This document shows, one piece after another, positions 51,174 to 60,600 of a DNA stretch of 64,000 nt. This DNA comes from Sphingomonadaceae bacterium (GTDB lineage Bacteria; Pseudomonadota; Alphaproteobacteria; Sphingomonadales; Sphingomonadaceae), in NCBI GenBank assembly GCA_002863155.1, contig PKED01000146.1:27993-91992 (forward strand), read 5' to 3'. The position numbers and the translations under genes were made by a program. The stretch's first letter is position 1, and each line of letters starts with the position of its first letter. The notes beneath the pieces are model-generated. The model made no database searches, was not told the origin of the DNA, and saw nothing but the letters and a program-made list of their open reading frames with translations.

Positions 51174-51578
51174 TCAGTCGGAATCCGACCAGGTGACTTT
51201 CACGATCTTGGGCTTGTCGCTGTCATAGGCGACGGTGTGCAGTTGCTTGCGGCTGCTGTAGATCCACAATTTATAGGTGTCGCCGCTCTCGTCGGTGAAG
51301 TGCAGATACATCGAATTGAAGGCGCCCGTGGGTCCCTGCGCCAGCACCGTTATGATGTAATTGTAGAAACCCGAATCCTGTTGCAATTCGATCGAATAGA
51401 CCGCGCCGTTGCCGGGGCCGGTGATGCAGCTGTTGAGATCGGCATTGCCGTTGATCGTCATCTGTTGCCCCGGCGCAAGGCCGGTGGTGGAGGTCGCCGT
51501 GCCTTTGTGGCTACCGCAATCGCTGGAGGTGAAATCCGCGGTACCGGTGGCGAGTGAAGCGGTTTGCTGCATGGTCAT
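51174..51578 (-). CDS. Orphan hypothetical protein (about 134 aa, beta-rich looking, no signal peptide)
   Basis: ORF MTMQQTASLATGTADFTSSDCGSHKGTATSTTGLAPGQQMTING...KIVKVTWSDSD; AAGGATC RBS upstream of ATG 51578. Confidence 0.75.
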   Translation of the reverse strand: MTMQQTASLATGTADFTSSDCGSHKGTATSTTGLAPGQQMTINGNADLNSCITGPGNGAVYSIELQQDSGFYNYIITVLAQGPTGAFNSMYLHFTDESGDTYKLWIYSSRKQLHTVAYDSDKPKIVKVTWSDSD

Positions 51579-51629
51579 GATCCTTACGTCCAGAGGTTCG
51601 ATAAGGTTGCCTTGACGTCGGTGCGTCAC

Positions 51630-51800
51630 GAATGACTATTGATTCCCGACATCAGCATCTTCCGCATGAAGATCGTGCAAGTCAAAATGATAATCTGCCT
51701 AAAGAAGCGTACATCATCAATGATGTTTAATTGCAGATTTAGGGCAATTCACCGGGCATGGTCAAAAAAGATATTATGTTTTTTGTCGGAGTTCGGAAGC
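51630..51800. other. AT-rich island
   Basis: Visibly AT-rich stretch (AAAATGATAATCTG..TAATTGCAGATTTAGGG..AAAAAAGATATTATGTTTTTTG) in a GC-rich genome; contains palindrome ACATCATCAATGATGT (51711-51726). Confidence 0.8.
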
Positions 51801-51807
51801 TGCTATG

Positions 51808-52275
51808 TCAACCCCGCGCCGCCTTGCCGATCGCGTCGAGCAGGCCGTTGACGAAGCCGGCCTCGCGCTTGTCGTAAAAGGCGTGGGCGACGTCGACATA
51901 TTCGGTGATCGCCGTCGCCACCGGCACGTCGGCGCGCGCCAGCAGTTCATAGGTGCCGCAGCGCAGGATCGCCTTCATCGGTTTGTCGAGCCGCTCCAGG
52001 CTCCAGCCGCTGGCGAGCTTGCCCGCGATCATGGCGTCGATCTCGCCGCCGCGCGCCAGCACGCCCTTCACGACATCGTCGAAGAAAGCGACATCCGCTT
52101 CGGCATATTGCGCGTCCTCGATTTCGGCGCCGAGGCGGTGATTGTGGAATTCGTGGAGCAGCTGCGCGAGCGGGGTCTGCTCCATGTCATGCTGGTACAG
52201 CGCCTGAACGGCGGCGAGCCGAGCGGCGGCGCGGGCCTTGCTGCGGGCGGCGGTGCGCGTGGTCGAGCGGGTCAT
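51808..52275 (-). CDS. nusB: Transcription antitermination factor NusB
   Basis: ARLAAVQALYQHDMEQTPLAQLLHEF...ILRCGTYELLARADVPVATAITEYVDVAHAFYDKREAGFVNGLLDAI. Confidence 0.95.
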   Translation of the reverse strand: MTRSTTRTAARSKARAAARLAAVQALYQHDMEQTPLAQLLHEFHNHRLGAEIEDAQYAEADVAFFDDVVKGVLARGGEIDAMIAGKLASGWSLERLDKPMKAILRCGTYELLARADVPVATAITEYVDVAHAFYDKREAGFVNGLLDAIGKAARG

Positions 52276-52411
52276 GCGCCGCCCAATGCGCGGTTTCGCT
52301 GATCGAGTCGAGACAGTGAGGGGCCTTTCTTGGCCAACAAAGGACCAAAAGGGCGTGTCACGGCGATGCGAGGGTCGGCTATAGCCCCGGCATCACGAAC
52401 TGGCGGATGGC

Positions 52412-52978
52412 ATGAATATGTCGATCGCAATCATCACCGAATCGCCGCGCGTCGAATCCTTGCTGGCGCCGTTTCGCGAGCAGCTCGGGCGCGACTATAT
52501 CGGATATCGCAACCATATTTTGCGCGTGCTCTCCTACACCATGCATTTTCTGGGCGGTGACGCGCGCCATCGGCCGATCATCGAAACCGCGCTGGCTTTC
52601 CACGACATCGGCATGTGGAGCGATGGCGACCTTGCCTATCTGGAACCGTCGATCGCCCAGGCACTGGACGCCAATCAGCGCGAGGGCTGGGGCTATAATC
52701 CTGCCCTGTTGACGGCGCTGATCGCCGAACATCACAAATTGCGACCTTATCGCGGGCCGCATGCAGATCTGGTCAATGCGCTCCGCAAGGCGGACTGGAT
52801 CGATGCGTCGGGCGGCATGATCCGCAATGGACTGAGCAAGGCACAGATTGCCGCCGTGACCGAGGCGATCCCGGTCGAGGGCTTTCCGCAAACATTGATG
52901 CGGCTGGCAGCAGATTTGGCGGGCGGCAACCGCATGCGCGGCCTGCTGCGCGTGCTGACGCGCGTTTATCGGCTATAG
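52412..52978 (+). CDS. HD domain-containing protein
   Basis: YRNHILRVLSYTMHFLG...ALAFHDIGMWSDG...LIAEHHKLRPY phosphohydrolase-like His/Asp pattern. Confidence 0.8.
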   Translation: MNMSIAIITESPRVESLLAPFREQLGRDYIGYRNHILRVLSYTMHFLGGDARHRPIIETALAFHDIGMWSDGDLAYLEPSIAQALDANQREGWGYNPALLTALIAEHHKLRPYRGPHADLVNALRKADWIDASGGMIRNGLSKAQIAAVTEAIPVEGFPQTLMRLAADLAGGNRMRGLLRVLTRVYRL

Positions 52979-53000
52979 AGCATCGTGCTTCAAATCTGAA

Positions 53001-53137
53001 CCGTTTGCCCTGAGCTCGTCGAAGGGCTGCTTTTTCTTCGTGCCTTACGTCATGCCGCCTGAAGAAAAGGCAGGGCCCTTCGACTGCCTGCCAAGACAGG
53101 CGCTCAGGAAGGCCTTCGACGAGCTCAGCCCGAACGG
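53001..53137. repeat. Composite REP-like inverted repeat element
   Basis: Left arm CCGTTTGCCCTGAGCTCGTCGAAGG (53001-53025) is an imperfect inverted copy (22/25) of right arm CCTTCGACGAGCTCAGCCCGAACGG (53113-53137), with further CCCTTCGAC...CGCTCAGGAAGGCCTTCGAC copies between. Confidence 0.8.
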
Positions 53138-53216
53138 AATGTAGTGCTTCTCAATTGGTGCACGATGCCATAGCAATCGCTGCTTGGCGCGATCACGATG
53201 CGTCAAATCGGCATCG

Positions 53217-54509
53217 TCATTCCGGGCTCAGCCGCAGCGCCACCGAGCGGGCATGGGCGGGGAGCCCTTCCGCCCCCGCCAGCGCCACGGCGGCCGGGCC
53301 GATTGCGGCGAGGCTGGCGGGATCGAGCTGGAGAAAGCTCGTGCGCTTCATGAAATCCAGCACCGACAGCCCGCTGGCAAAGCGAGCGCGACGCCCCGTC
53401 GGCAGGACGTGGTTGGGCCCGGCGACATAATCGCCGACCGCTTCCGGAGTGTGGCGACCTAGGAACACCGATCCGGCATGGCGCACCCGATCGAACAGCG
53501 CCTGGGGCTCCGCGACTGCGAGTTCGAGATGTTCGGGCGCGAGTCGATCCACCAGCGGCATTGCTTCGCCGAAGTCGCGCACCACAATGATCGCGCCGTT
53601 CGCGTCCCAGGCGGCGCGGGCCACCCTGGCGGTTGCAAGCGTTTCGATTTGCGCCTCAACTGCCGCCGCGACCTTGTCGGCAAAACCCGCGTCGTCGGTG
53701 AACAGGATCGATTGGCTGGTCGGGTCATGCTCGGACTGGCTGAGCAGGTCGGCCGCCATCCAGTCGGGGTCGTTTGCGCCGTCTGCGACGACGACGATCT
53801 CGCTTGGCCCGGCGACCATGTCGATGCCGACGACGCCATAAAGCTGGCGCTTGGCCTCCGCGACCCAGGCATTGCCCGGCCCGGTAACGACGTCGACCGG
53901 CCCGATCCGGTCGGTCCCATAGGCCAGCGCCGCGATCGCCTGGGCGCCGCCGATCCGCCACACCTCGTCGACCCCGGCGATGTGCGCGGCGGCTAGGACG
54001 AGCGGATTGATCTCGCCCTTGGGCGTCGGCGTGACCATCACGAGCCGGTCGACGCCCGCGACCTTGGCAGGAATCGCGTTCATCAGCACCGAGCTGGGGT
54101 AGGCCGCGCGACCACCGGGAACGTAGACGCCCGCCGCCTCGACCGGCGACCAGCGCGCGCCGATCCGGACCCCGGCATCGTCCACTGAGTCGCTGTCGGC
54201 GGGGCGCTGCTTCGCATGGTATGTGCGAATGCGGGCCGCGGCGAGATCGAGTGCCGCGCGCAACTGGGGCGCAAGTGCGTCGTACGCCGCGCGGCAATCG
54301 GCGAGATCGATCTGCCAGCCCGACGCGTCGAGGTCATGGCCGTCGAATTTGCGAGTGAGCTCGGCGACCGCCGCATCGCCTTCATTGCGGACGCGGGCGA
54401 CGATCGCCGCGACATCGCGTGCGACATCGGCATCGGCTTCGCGGCGTGCATTGACGAGTGCAGCGAAATCACTCGCGAAACCGGCATCGGCGGTCGACAA
54501 ACGGATCAT
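53217..54509 (-). CDS. hisD: Histidinol dehydrogenase
   Basis: GVYVPGGRAAYPSSVLMNAIPAKVAGV; RIGGAQAIAALAYGT; GPGNAWVAEAKRQLYG; LAPEHLEL. Confidence 0.96.
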   Translation of the reverse strand: MIRLSTADAGFASDFAALVNARREADADVARDVAAIVARVRNEGDAAVAELTRKFDGHDLDASGWQIDLADCRAAYDALAPQLRAALDLAAARIRTYHAKQRPADSDSVDDAGVRIGARWSPVEAAGVYVPGGRAAYPSSVLMNAIPAKVAGVDRLVMVTPTPKGEINPLVLAAAHIAGVDEVWRIGGAQAIAALAYGTDRIGPVDVVTGPGNAWVAEAKRQLYGVVGIDMVAGPSEIVVVADGANDPDWMAADLLSQSEHDPTSQSILFTDDAGFADKVAAAVEAQIETLATARVARAAWDANGAIIVVRDFGEAMPLVDRLAPEHLELAVAEPQALFDRVRHAGSVFLGRHTPEAVGDYVAGPNHVLPTGRRARFASGLSVLDFMKRTSFLQLDPASLAAIGPAAVALAGAEGLPAHARSVALRLSPE

Positions 54510-54510
54510 G

Positions 54511-55158
54511 TCAGGCAACCGCCTTTCGGAATGCGTCGACCAGCGGCACCACTCCTGCCTGCGTCTTGAACGCCGCGCGATTGACGATCAGGCGGCTGGT
54601 GACTTCCGCGATCACTTCGACCTCGACCAGCCCGTTTTCCTTGAGCGTCCGCCCGGAACTGACCAGATCGACGATACGCGGGGCCAGGCCGAGCAGCGGT
54701 GCGAGCTCCATCGCGCCGTTCAGCTTTACGCATTCGGCCTGCACCCCGCGCGCGGCGAAATGCGCTTTGGTAAGGTGGGGATATTTGGTCGCGACGCGGA
54801 CATGGCTCCACCCGCGCGGATCGTCCTGCGCCGCCATCGCCGCGGGCTCGGCGACCGAAATCCGGCAGCGCCCGATGCCGAGATCGACAGGGGCGTAGAG
54901 TTCCGAATAGTCAAACTCCATCAGCACGTCGGACCCGACAATGCCAAGCTGTGCTGCGCCGTGCGCGACAAAGGTCGCGACGTCGAACGCGCGGACGCGG
55001 ATGAGCGCGATGTCAGGGTCGCTGGTGGCAAAGCGCAAAGCGCGCGAATCCTCGTCGGCAAAGGCGGCTTCGGGCACGATTCCGGCGCGCGCGAGCAGCG
55101 GCAGCGCCTCGCCGAGGATGCGCCCTTTTGGTACAGCGATGATGATCGGATCGGCCAT
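54511..55158 (-). CDS. hisG: ATP phosphoribosyltransferase (HisG short form)
   Basis: [59 protein letters not shown]. Confidence 0.95.
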   Translation of the reverse strand: MADPIIIAVPKGRILGEALPLLARAGIVPEAAFADEDSRALRFATSDPDIALIRVRAFDVATFVAHGAAQLGIVGSDVLMEFDYSELYAPVDLGIGRCRISVAEPAAMAAQDDPRGWSHVRVATKYPHLTKAHFAARGVQAECVKLNGAMELAPLLGLAPRIVDLVSSGRTLKENGLVEVEVIAEVTSRLIVNRAAFKTQAGVVPLVDAFRKAVA

Positions 55159-55216
55159 AGGCCCGCGCGGCATAGGGGTGAGCGTTTGGCAGCGCAACAA
55201 GCGAGGAGGCATTTCG

Positions 55217-56320
55217 ATGGCAGACGAAGCGATCAACCGCGCATCGTTCGATGTTCAGGCAAGCTATAGCGAAGCGATGGACGCGCCGATCACGACGCGC
55301 GTGGTGCGATCGCTGGGGCGCGTCGCCGACCGCAGCAGCGCGACCGGGCGGGCGGTGCTCGACTGGCCGGGCGAGCCGGTGGCGGACGCGATGGTGTTGC
55401 GGCTGGTGGGCGGGGTCCATGCGCTCCACCGCGCCAATGCCGATCCTGCGCTGTCGCGCGTTTTTCGCGGTGAGGTGACCGACGACGCCGCCGTCGACGC
55501 GATCCTGGCGGAGGTGCTCAGGGTGCACGATGCCGCATTGCTGCCCTGGCTCGATGGGCCGCCGCAGACCAACGAGGCGGGACGGTCGGCAGGACTGATG
55601 ACCGGGCTGCTCCATCTGGCAAAGCGCTTCGGGCCGCGGATGGAGCTGCTCGAAATAGGATCGAGTGCGGGGCTCAACTTGCTGATAGACCGCTTCGGCT
55701 TCGATCTGGGCGGGGTGCGTGTCGGGCCGGATCCCGCCGAACTGACGATCCGACCCGAATGGCGCGGCCCGCCGCCACCAGAGGCGCCGGTCGAAATCCT
55801 GGGCGTGCGCGGTGTCGACATCGCGCCCGTGGACTTGACCGACGACGCGGCCGCAGAGCGGCTCGCCGGTTATGTCTGGGTCGATGCGATCGAGCGCCAG
55901 AAGCGGATCGACACCGCGATTGCCATGGTGCGGCGATACGGCATCTCGCTCGACCGGGGCGACGCGGCCGACTGGGTCGAGGCGCGGCTGGCCGAACCGC
56001 AGGCGGCGGGGACGACCCGCGTCCTCATGCATTCGGTGATGTGGCAATATATGCCGCCCGAGGGCCGCGACCGCATCCGCGCGGCGATGGCGGCAGCGGG
56101 CGCTCGCGCGACCGGTGACCGGCGGCTGGGCTGGGTGATGATGGAGCCCAACCGCGACCTGCACCGGCATGAGGTCCGCGTGCAGGGCTGGCCCGGCGAT
56201 ACGCCGATGGAACAGGTCGCGATGACGCATGCGCATGGCGCCTGGGTCGAAGGGCTTGCGCCGCCCTATGATACGCGCGACTATGTCATGCGCGGCGGCG
56301 GCGCGGTCGATCAGCGATAG
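55217..56320 (+). CDS. DUF2332 domain-containing protein
   Basis: [22 protein letters not shown]-like N-terminus; [37 protein letters not shown]. Confidence 0.85.
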   Translation: MADEAINRASFDVQASYSEAMDAPITTRVVRSLGRVADRSSATGRAVLDWPGEPVADAMVLRLVGGVHALHRANADPALSRVFRGEVTDDAAVDAILAEVLRVHDAALLPWLDGPPQTNEAGRSAGLMTGLLHLAKRFGPRMELLEIGSSAGLNLLIDRFGFDLGGVRVGPDPAELTIRPEWRGPPPPEAPVEILGVRGVDIAPVDLTDDAAAERLAGYVWVDAIERQKRIDTAIAMVRRYGISLDRGDAADWVEARLAEPQAAGTTRVLMHSVMWQYMPPEGRDRIRAAMAAAGARATGDRRLGWVMMEPNRDLHRHEVRVQGWPGDTPMEQVAMTHAHGAWVEGLAPPYDTRDYVMRGGGAVDQR

Positions 56321-57210
56321 ACTGGATCGTCGAACCAGTCGGCGACGCGCGGCCATGCCTCGCTTACGCGGTCGGTGAACGCTGGGTCGCGCTTTTCGAG
56401 GAATGACGTCACGCCCTCCTTCGCGTCGGCACTGCCGCCGCGCAGCCAGACCGCGCGGCTGTCGAGCCGGTGCGCGTCCATCGGGTGCGCCGCGCCCAGC
56501 ATCTGCCACAGCATCCGCCGCGTCAGCGCGACCGAGACCGGTGCGCTGTGCGCGGTCAGTTCTTCGGCAAGCGCCCGCGCTGCGGGGAGCAGATCGTCGG
56601 CGCGGTGGATCGATCGCACCAACCCGCCTGCCAGCGCTTCGTCGGCGCCGAAGACCTTCCCCGAATAGCACCATTCGAGCGCCTGGCCGATGCCGACGAG
56701 GCGCGGCAGGAACCAGCTCGACGCCGCCTCGGGCACGATCCCGCGCCGCGCGAACACGAAGCCGAAGCGCGCCGCCTCGCTCGCCAGCCGGAAATCCATC
56801 GGCAGCAGCATCGTCGCGCCGATGCCGACCGCCGCACCGTTGATCGCGCCGATCACCGGTTTTTTCGATTCGAAGATGCGCAGGACCAGCCGACCGCCGG
56901 TATCGCGGACTGCCGGATGGCTCCAGTCGACGCTGCCATCGGCCTGCACCGGTCCATCGGGTCCCGGCCGCGCATAGTCGAAGGTCGCGGCGCCTTCGGC
57001 AAGATCGGCACCGGCGCAGAACGCCTTGCCAGCGCCGGTGACGATCACCGCCCGGACATCGTCATCGGCATCGGTCGCGTCGAATGCGGCGATCAGGTCT
57101 GCCATCATCTGGCCGGTGAAGGCATTCATGCGGCCTGGCCGGTCGAGCGTGATCGTCGCGATCCGCCCGGCGATATCTAACCGGATCGTCTCGAACGTCA
57201 GGCCGGGCAC
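56311..57210 (-). CDS. Enoyl-CoA hydratase/isomerase family protein
   Basis: IATITLDRPGRMNAFTGQMMADLIAAFDATDADDDVRAVIVTGAGKAFCAGADL; GAAVGIGATMLLPMDFRLASEAARFGFVFARRGIVPEAASSWFLPRLVG. Confidence 0.92.
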   Translation of the reverse strand: MPGLTFETIRLDIAGRIATITLDRPGRMNAFTGQMMADLIAAFDATDADDDVRAVIVTGAGKAFCAGADLAEGAATFDYARPGPDGPVQADGSVDWSHPAVRDTGGRLVLRIFESKKPVIGAINGAAVGIGATMLLPMDFRLASEAARFGFVFARRGIVPEAASSWFLPRLVGIGQALEWCYSGKVFGADEALAGGLVRSIHRADDLLPAARALAEELTAHSAPVSVALTRRMLWQMLGAAHPMDAHRLDSRAVWLRGGSADAKEGVTSFLEKRDPAFTDRVSEAWPRVADWFDDPVYR

Positions 57211-57827
57211 TTTGCGCCGCTGTCGACCCAGGCCTTGGTCAGTGCGCCGAACCGCGCTTGCGTCCCGGGCGCGGGCGCGCGGCCTAGCCCCGGATGCCAG
57301 GCCCAGCCGACCAGCGGGTCCGTGCCGTTATGATCGATCAGCGCCGCCAGCGACTTGCCGCCGTTGCGCTTCGGATCCTTGATCTGAGCACAGATCGCCG
57401 CAAGCGATTTGCCCTCCCACGCCATCGACGCAGGCGCGAGCTGCCAGTGCGGCGCGCCGGGGATCGCGCCCTCGCCATTCGCAAAGGCAACATTGGCGTC
57501 GCCATGGCAGGTGGCGCATTCCATGCCCGGCGCACCCTGATCGGCGGGTCCGCGCACGACCGGCGGCATGTGCGGCTGCATCTCGTCCCCCTGGCGCGGG
57601 CGATCGCTGCGCGGGTGGCAGTTGATGCAGCGCGGCGAGGCGATGACCTTTCCCATTTCGGTGAAGATCGCCGCCGACCGTGCGGCCGGATCGGCGATCG
57701 ACGCGAAATCGGCGGGCGCCTTCAGCGGCACCGCCGGTGTCGGTCTCGCCTCAGGTCGCGCGAGGACCGCAATCGGCAGCGCCAGCGCGGCAAGGCCGAA
57801 CGCGATCAGGCCATGGTTGCGCGTCAT
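57198..57827 (-). CDS. Diheme c-type cytochrome-like protein
   Basis: Two CxxCH motifs (CINCH, CATCH) and N-terminal signal; next to the molybdenum hydroxylase genes. Confidence 0.85.
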   Translation of the reverse strand: MTRNHGLIAFGLAALALPIAVLARPEARPTPAVPLKAPADFASIADPAARSAAIFTEMGKVIASPRCINCHPRSDRPRQGDEMQPHMPPVVRGPADQGAPGMECATCHGDANVAFANGEGAIPGAPHWQLAPASMAWEGKSLAAICAQIKDPKRNGGKSLAALIDHNGTDPLVGWAWHPGLGRAPAPGTQARFGALTKAWVDSGAKCPA

Positions 57828-59971
57828 CAGGCATTCTCCTCATGCGCGAAGGGCAGCCGGCGCACCGATTTGCCGGTCAGCTTGCGCCACGCATTGGCGA
57901 TGGCAGGGGCGATCGGCGGCAGGCCGGGTTCGCCGACGCCGGTCGGGTTCTCGGTCGACTTGATGATCGATACCTCGACCGCCGGCATCTCGTTGATCCG
58001 CAGCGAGCGGTAGCTGTCGAAATTGCCCTGCGCGACCCGCCCGCCCTCGCCGAGCACGAGTTCGGCATAGAGTGCGTGGCCCAGACCGTAACCGATGCCG
58101 CCTTCCATCTGTGCGCGGATGACGTTCGGGTTGATCGGCATGCCGCAATCGACCGCGCACCACACCTTGTGCACGCGGGGCAGGCCGTCGGCGCCCTTCG
58201 ACACTTCGGCGATCTGGGCGACATAGGTCCCGAAACTCTTGTGCACCGCGACGCCGCGCGCCCGGCCGGTCACCAGTGGCCCGTCCCATTTGGCAATCTC
58301 GGCCACGCGGGTCAGCACCGCCTTCGCGCGGGGTTCCTTGAGCAGCGCGAGCCGCCCCGTGACCGGATCCTGCCCGCCGAGCACGAGAAGCTCGTCGAGA
58401 AAGGCCTCGGTCGCATAGGCGGTGTGGGTGTGCCCGACCGAGCGCCACCACAAAGTCGGCACGCCATTTTCCATCCGCACGCTGGCAAGCCGCGCATTGG
58501 GGAAGCTATAGTCATCAGTACCCGACCCCTCGAACATGCTGGTGTCGATACCGGTCGGCGCCACAAGCTTTTCCATCGGCGTACCGATGGCGAAGGACTG
58601 GATTGCGACGGTCTGGTCCCAGGCGGCGATCTTGCCGGCGGCATCGATCCCGCCGCGCAGCCGGTGGACGGCCAGCGGCCGGTAACGACCGCCGCGAATG
58701 TCGTTTTCGCGGCTCCAGACGTGCTTGACCGCACCGTCCTCGCCGAACGCCTTCGCCACCACGGCCGCTTCGACCGCGAAACCCGCGTCGGGCTGGGCGC
58801 GACGCCCGAAGCTGCCGCCGGCGAATTGCTGGTGCAGCGAGACCTTGTCGGGCGCGACGCCGAGCACCTGCGCGATCGCGCCCATTTCGCCGACCTGGAA
58901 CTGGCTGCCCATCCAGACGTCGCAGCGATCGCCCTTTTTCTCGATGACGGCGTCGAGCGGTTCCATCGGCGCGTGGACGAGGAAGGGGAAGAAATAGGTC
59001 GCCTCGATCGTCTTGGCGGCACTCTGCAGTGCCCCCTGGACGTCGCCGGTTTTTTCCGATTCGGTGCCCGCGCCCTGGGCCGCTTCGGCATAGACGCGAA
59101 ACATCTCGTCGCTCGACCGCGTTTCGGCCTTGGCGAAGTCCCAATCGACCTTCAGCGCGCGGCGCGCCTTCTGCGCGGTGAAGCTGTCCTTGGCATAGAC
59201 GACCACGCCTTGCGGGATCGCGCGCACGGCGACGACACCGGGCACCGCGAGCGCGGCCTTGTCGTCGACGGCGCCCACCGCCGCCCCGAACGCGGGCGGG
59301 TGCAGGATGGCGGTGTGGACCATCCCGGGCCGGACGATGTCCATGGTGAACATCGCCGACCCGTTGGTCTTGGCGAGGCTGTCGAGCTTGGGCGTATCGG
59401 TGCCGATCAGCGTGAACTGGTCGGGTGTCTTCAGCCGCGGATTTTCGGGCACCGGCAGCGCGGCGGCATCGGCGGCGAGCTCGCCGAAGCGGGCGCGGTG
59501 ATGCGCGCCGTGGCTGACGACACCCTTTGACACGGTGATGTCGGCAGCGGGCACGCCCCAGCGCTTTGCCGCTGCCTCGACCAGCATGGCGCGCGCGGCG
59601 GCGCCGGCGGTGCGCATCTGCATCCAGCTGTTGGCCATCGCGGTCGACCCGCCGGTGCCCATCGTCCCGAAGAACAGATTCTTGTAAAGCGCGTCGTTGG
59701 CGGGGGAGAATTCCATCCGCATCTGCGCCCAGTCGGCGTCGAGCTCGTCGGCGAGGATGGTGGTGAGCCCGGTCGACGGGCCCTGGCCGAATTCGACATG
59801 CTTGACGATGACGGTAACGGTGTCGTCAGCGGCGATGCGGACAAAGGCGTTGGGCTGGAACGGGCCCGGGGTGCCCGCCGCAGCGGCTGCCGCGCGTCCC
59901 AACGGCAATGACAGGCCGATGACGAGGCCCGACGCGGCCAGGAAATCGCGGCGGCTGGTCTCGATGGTCAT
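57827..59971 (-). CDS. Molybdopterin-binding subunit of xanthine dehydrogenase-family oxidoreductase (isoquinoline 1-oxidoreductase beta-like)
   Basis: Tat signal TSRRDFLAASGLVIG; VEFGQGPSTGLTTILADELD; HAPMEPLDAV; QFAGGSFGRRAQPD. Confidence 0.92.
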   Translation of the reverse strand: MTIETSRRDFLAASGLVIGLSLPLGRAAAAAAGTPGPFQPNAFVRIAADDTVTVIVKHVEFGQGPSTGLTTILADELDADWAQMRMEFSPANDALYKNLFFGTMGTGGSTAMANSWMQMRTAGAAARAMLVEAAAKRWGVPAADITVSKGVVSHGAHHRARFGELAADAAALPVPENPRLKTPDQFTLIGTDTPKLDSLAKTNGSAMFTMDIVRPGMVHTAILHPPAFGAAVGAVDDKAALAVPGVVAVRAIPQGVVVYAKDSFTAQKARRALKVDWDFAKAETRSSDEMFRVYAEAAQGAGTESEKTGDVQGALQSAAKTIEATYFFPFLVHAPMEPLDAVIEKKGDRCDVWMGSQFQVGEMGAIAQVLGVAPDKVSLHQQFAGGSFGRRAQPDAGFAVEAAVVAKAFGEDGAVKHVWSRENDIRGGRYRPLAVHRLRGGIDAAGKIAAWDQTVAIQSFAIGTPMEKLVAPTGIDTSMFEGSGTDDYSFPNARLASVRMENGVPTLWWRSVGHTHTAYATEAFLDELLVLGGQDPVTGRLALLKEPRAKAVLTRVAEIAKWDGPLVTGRARGVAVHKSFGTYVAQIAEVSKGADGLPRVHKVWCAVDCGMPINPNVIRAQMEGGIGYGLGHALYAELVLGEGGRVAQGNFDSYRSLRINEMPAVEVSIIKSTENPTGVGEPGLPPIAPAIANAWRKLTGKSVRRLPFAHEENA

Positions 59972-60453
59972 GCCACGGCTCCCTTCCGGACGGGGGGAAT
60001 CTTGGCGGCGGCATCATGGATCGCCTGCCGGACGCGGACATAGGTGGCGCACCGGCAGATATTGCCCGCCATCGCATTGTCGATGTCGGTATCGGTCGGT
60101 TTGGGGATGGCGCTCAGCAGGCCGATCGCCGACATCACCTGGCCCGACTGGCAGAAACCGCATTGCGGCACGTCGATTGCCACCCAGGCCGCTTTGACCG
60201 CGTCGGCAACGGCGCCGCTCGCGCCCTCGATCGTGGTGACCTTGCGGCCCGCGACGGTTGCGATCGGCGTGACGCAGGACCGCCGCGTCTTGCCGTCCAG
60301 ATGGACTGTGCAGGCACCGCACTGGGCGATGCCGCAGCCATATTTCGTACCGGTCTGATGGAGGTGATCGCGCAGCACCCACAGCAGCGGGGTGTCGGGA
60401 TCGCCGTCGAAACGCGCCGGCGCGCCGTTGAGGGTGAATTCGATGGCCATCAT
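59968..60453 (-). CDS. (2Fe-2S)-binding subunit (isoquinoline 1-oxidoreductase alpha-like)
   Basis: DHLHQTGTKYGCGIAQCGACTVHLDGKTRRSC; PQCGFCQSGQVMSA; ICRCATYVRVRQAI. Confidence 0.94.
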   Translation of the reverse strand: MMAIEFTLNGAPARFDGDPDTPLLWVLRDHLHQTGTKYGCGIAQCGACTVHLDGKTRRSCVTPIATVAGRKVTTIEGASGAVADAVKAAWVAIDVPQCGFCQSGQVMSAIGLLSAIPKPTDTDIDNAMAGNICRCATYVRVRQAIHDAAAKIPPVRKGAVA

Positions 60454-60600
60454 GCGCTCCCTGTCGTCCCCCGGTGATCAAAGTAGCGGATTGCGGGCAC
60501 TGCGCCAAACGCCAATTGGCGGGGCGTAACCGGTTTTTAGGGACGTCGCGGCTAGACTTTGCGCCCCAGTCACGACGTGCGCGCAGGGCCGAACCCACCG

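Noticed and set aside
55013-56674. 553-aa minus-strand ORF
   Set aside because: Antisense to the DUF2332 gene and out of frame with hisG.
57680-59530. 616-aa plus-strand ORF
   Set aside because: Antisense shadow of the molybdopterin subunit.
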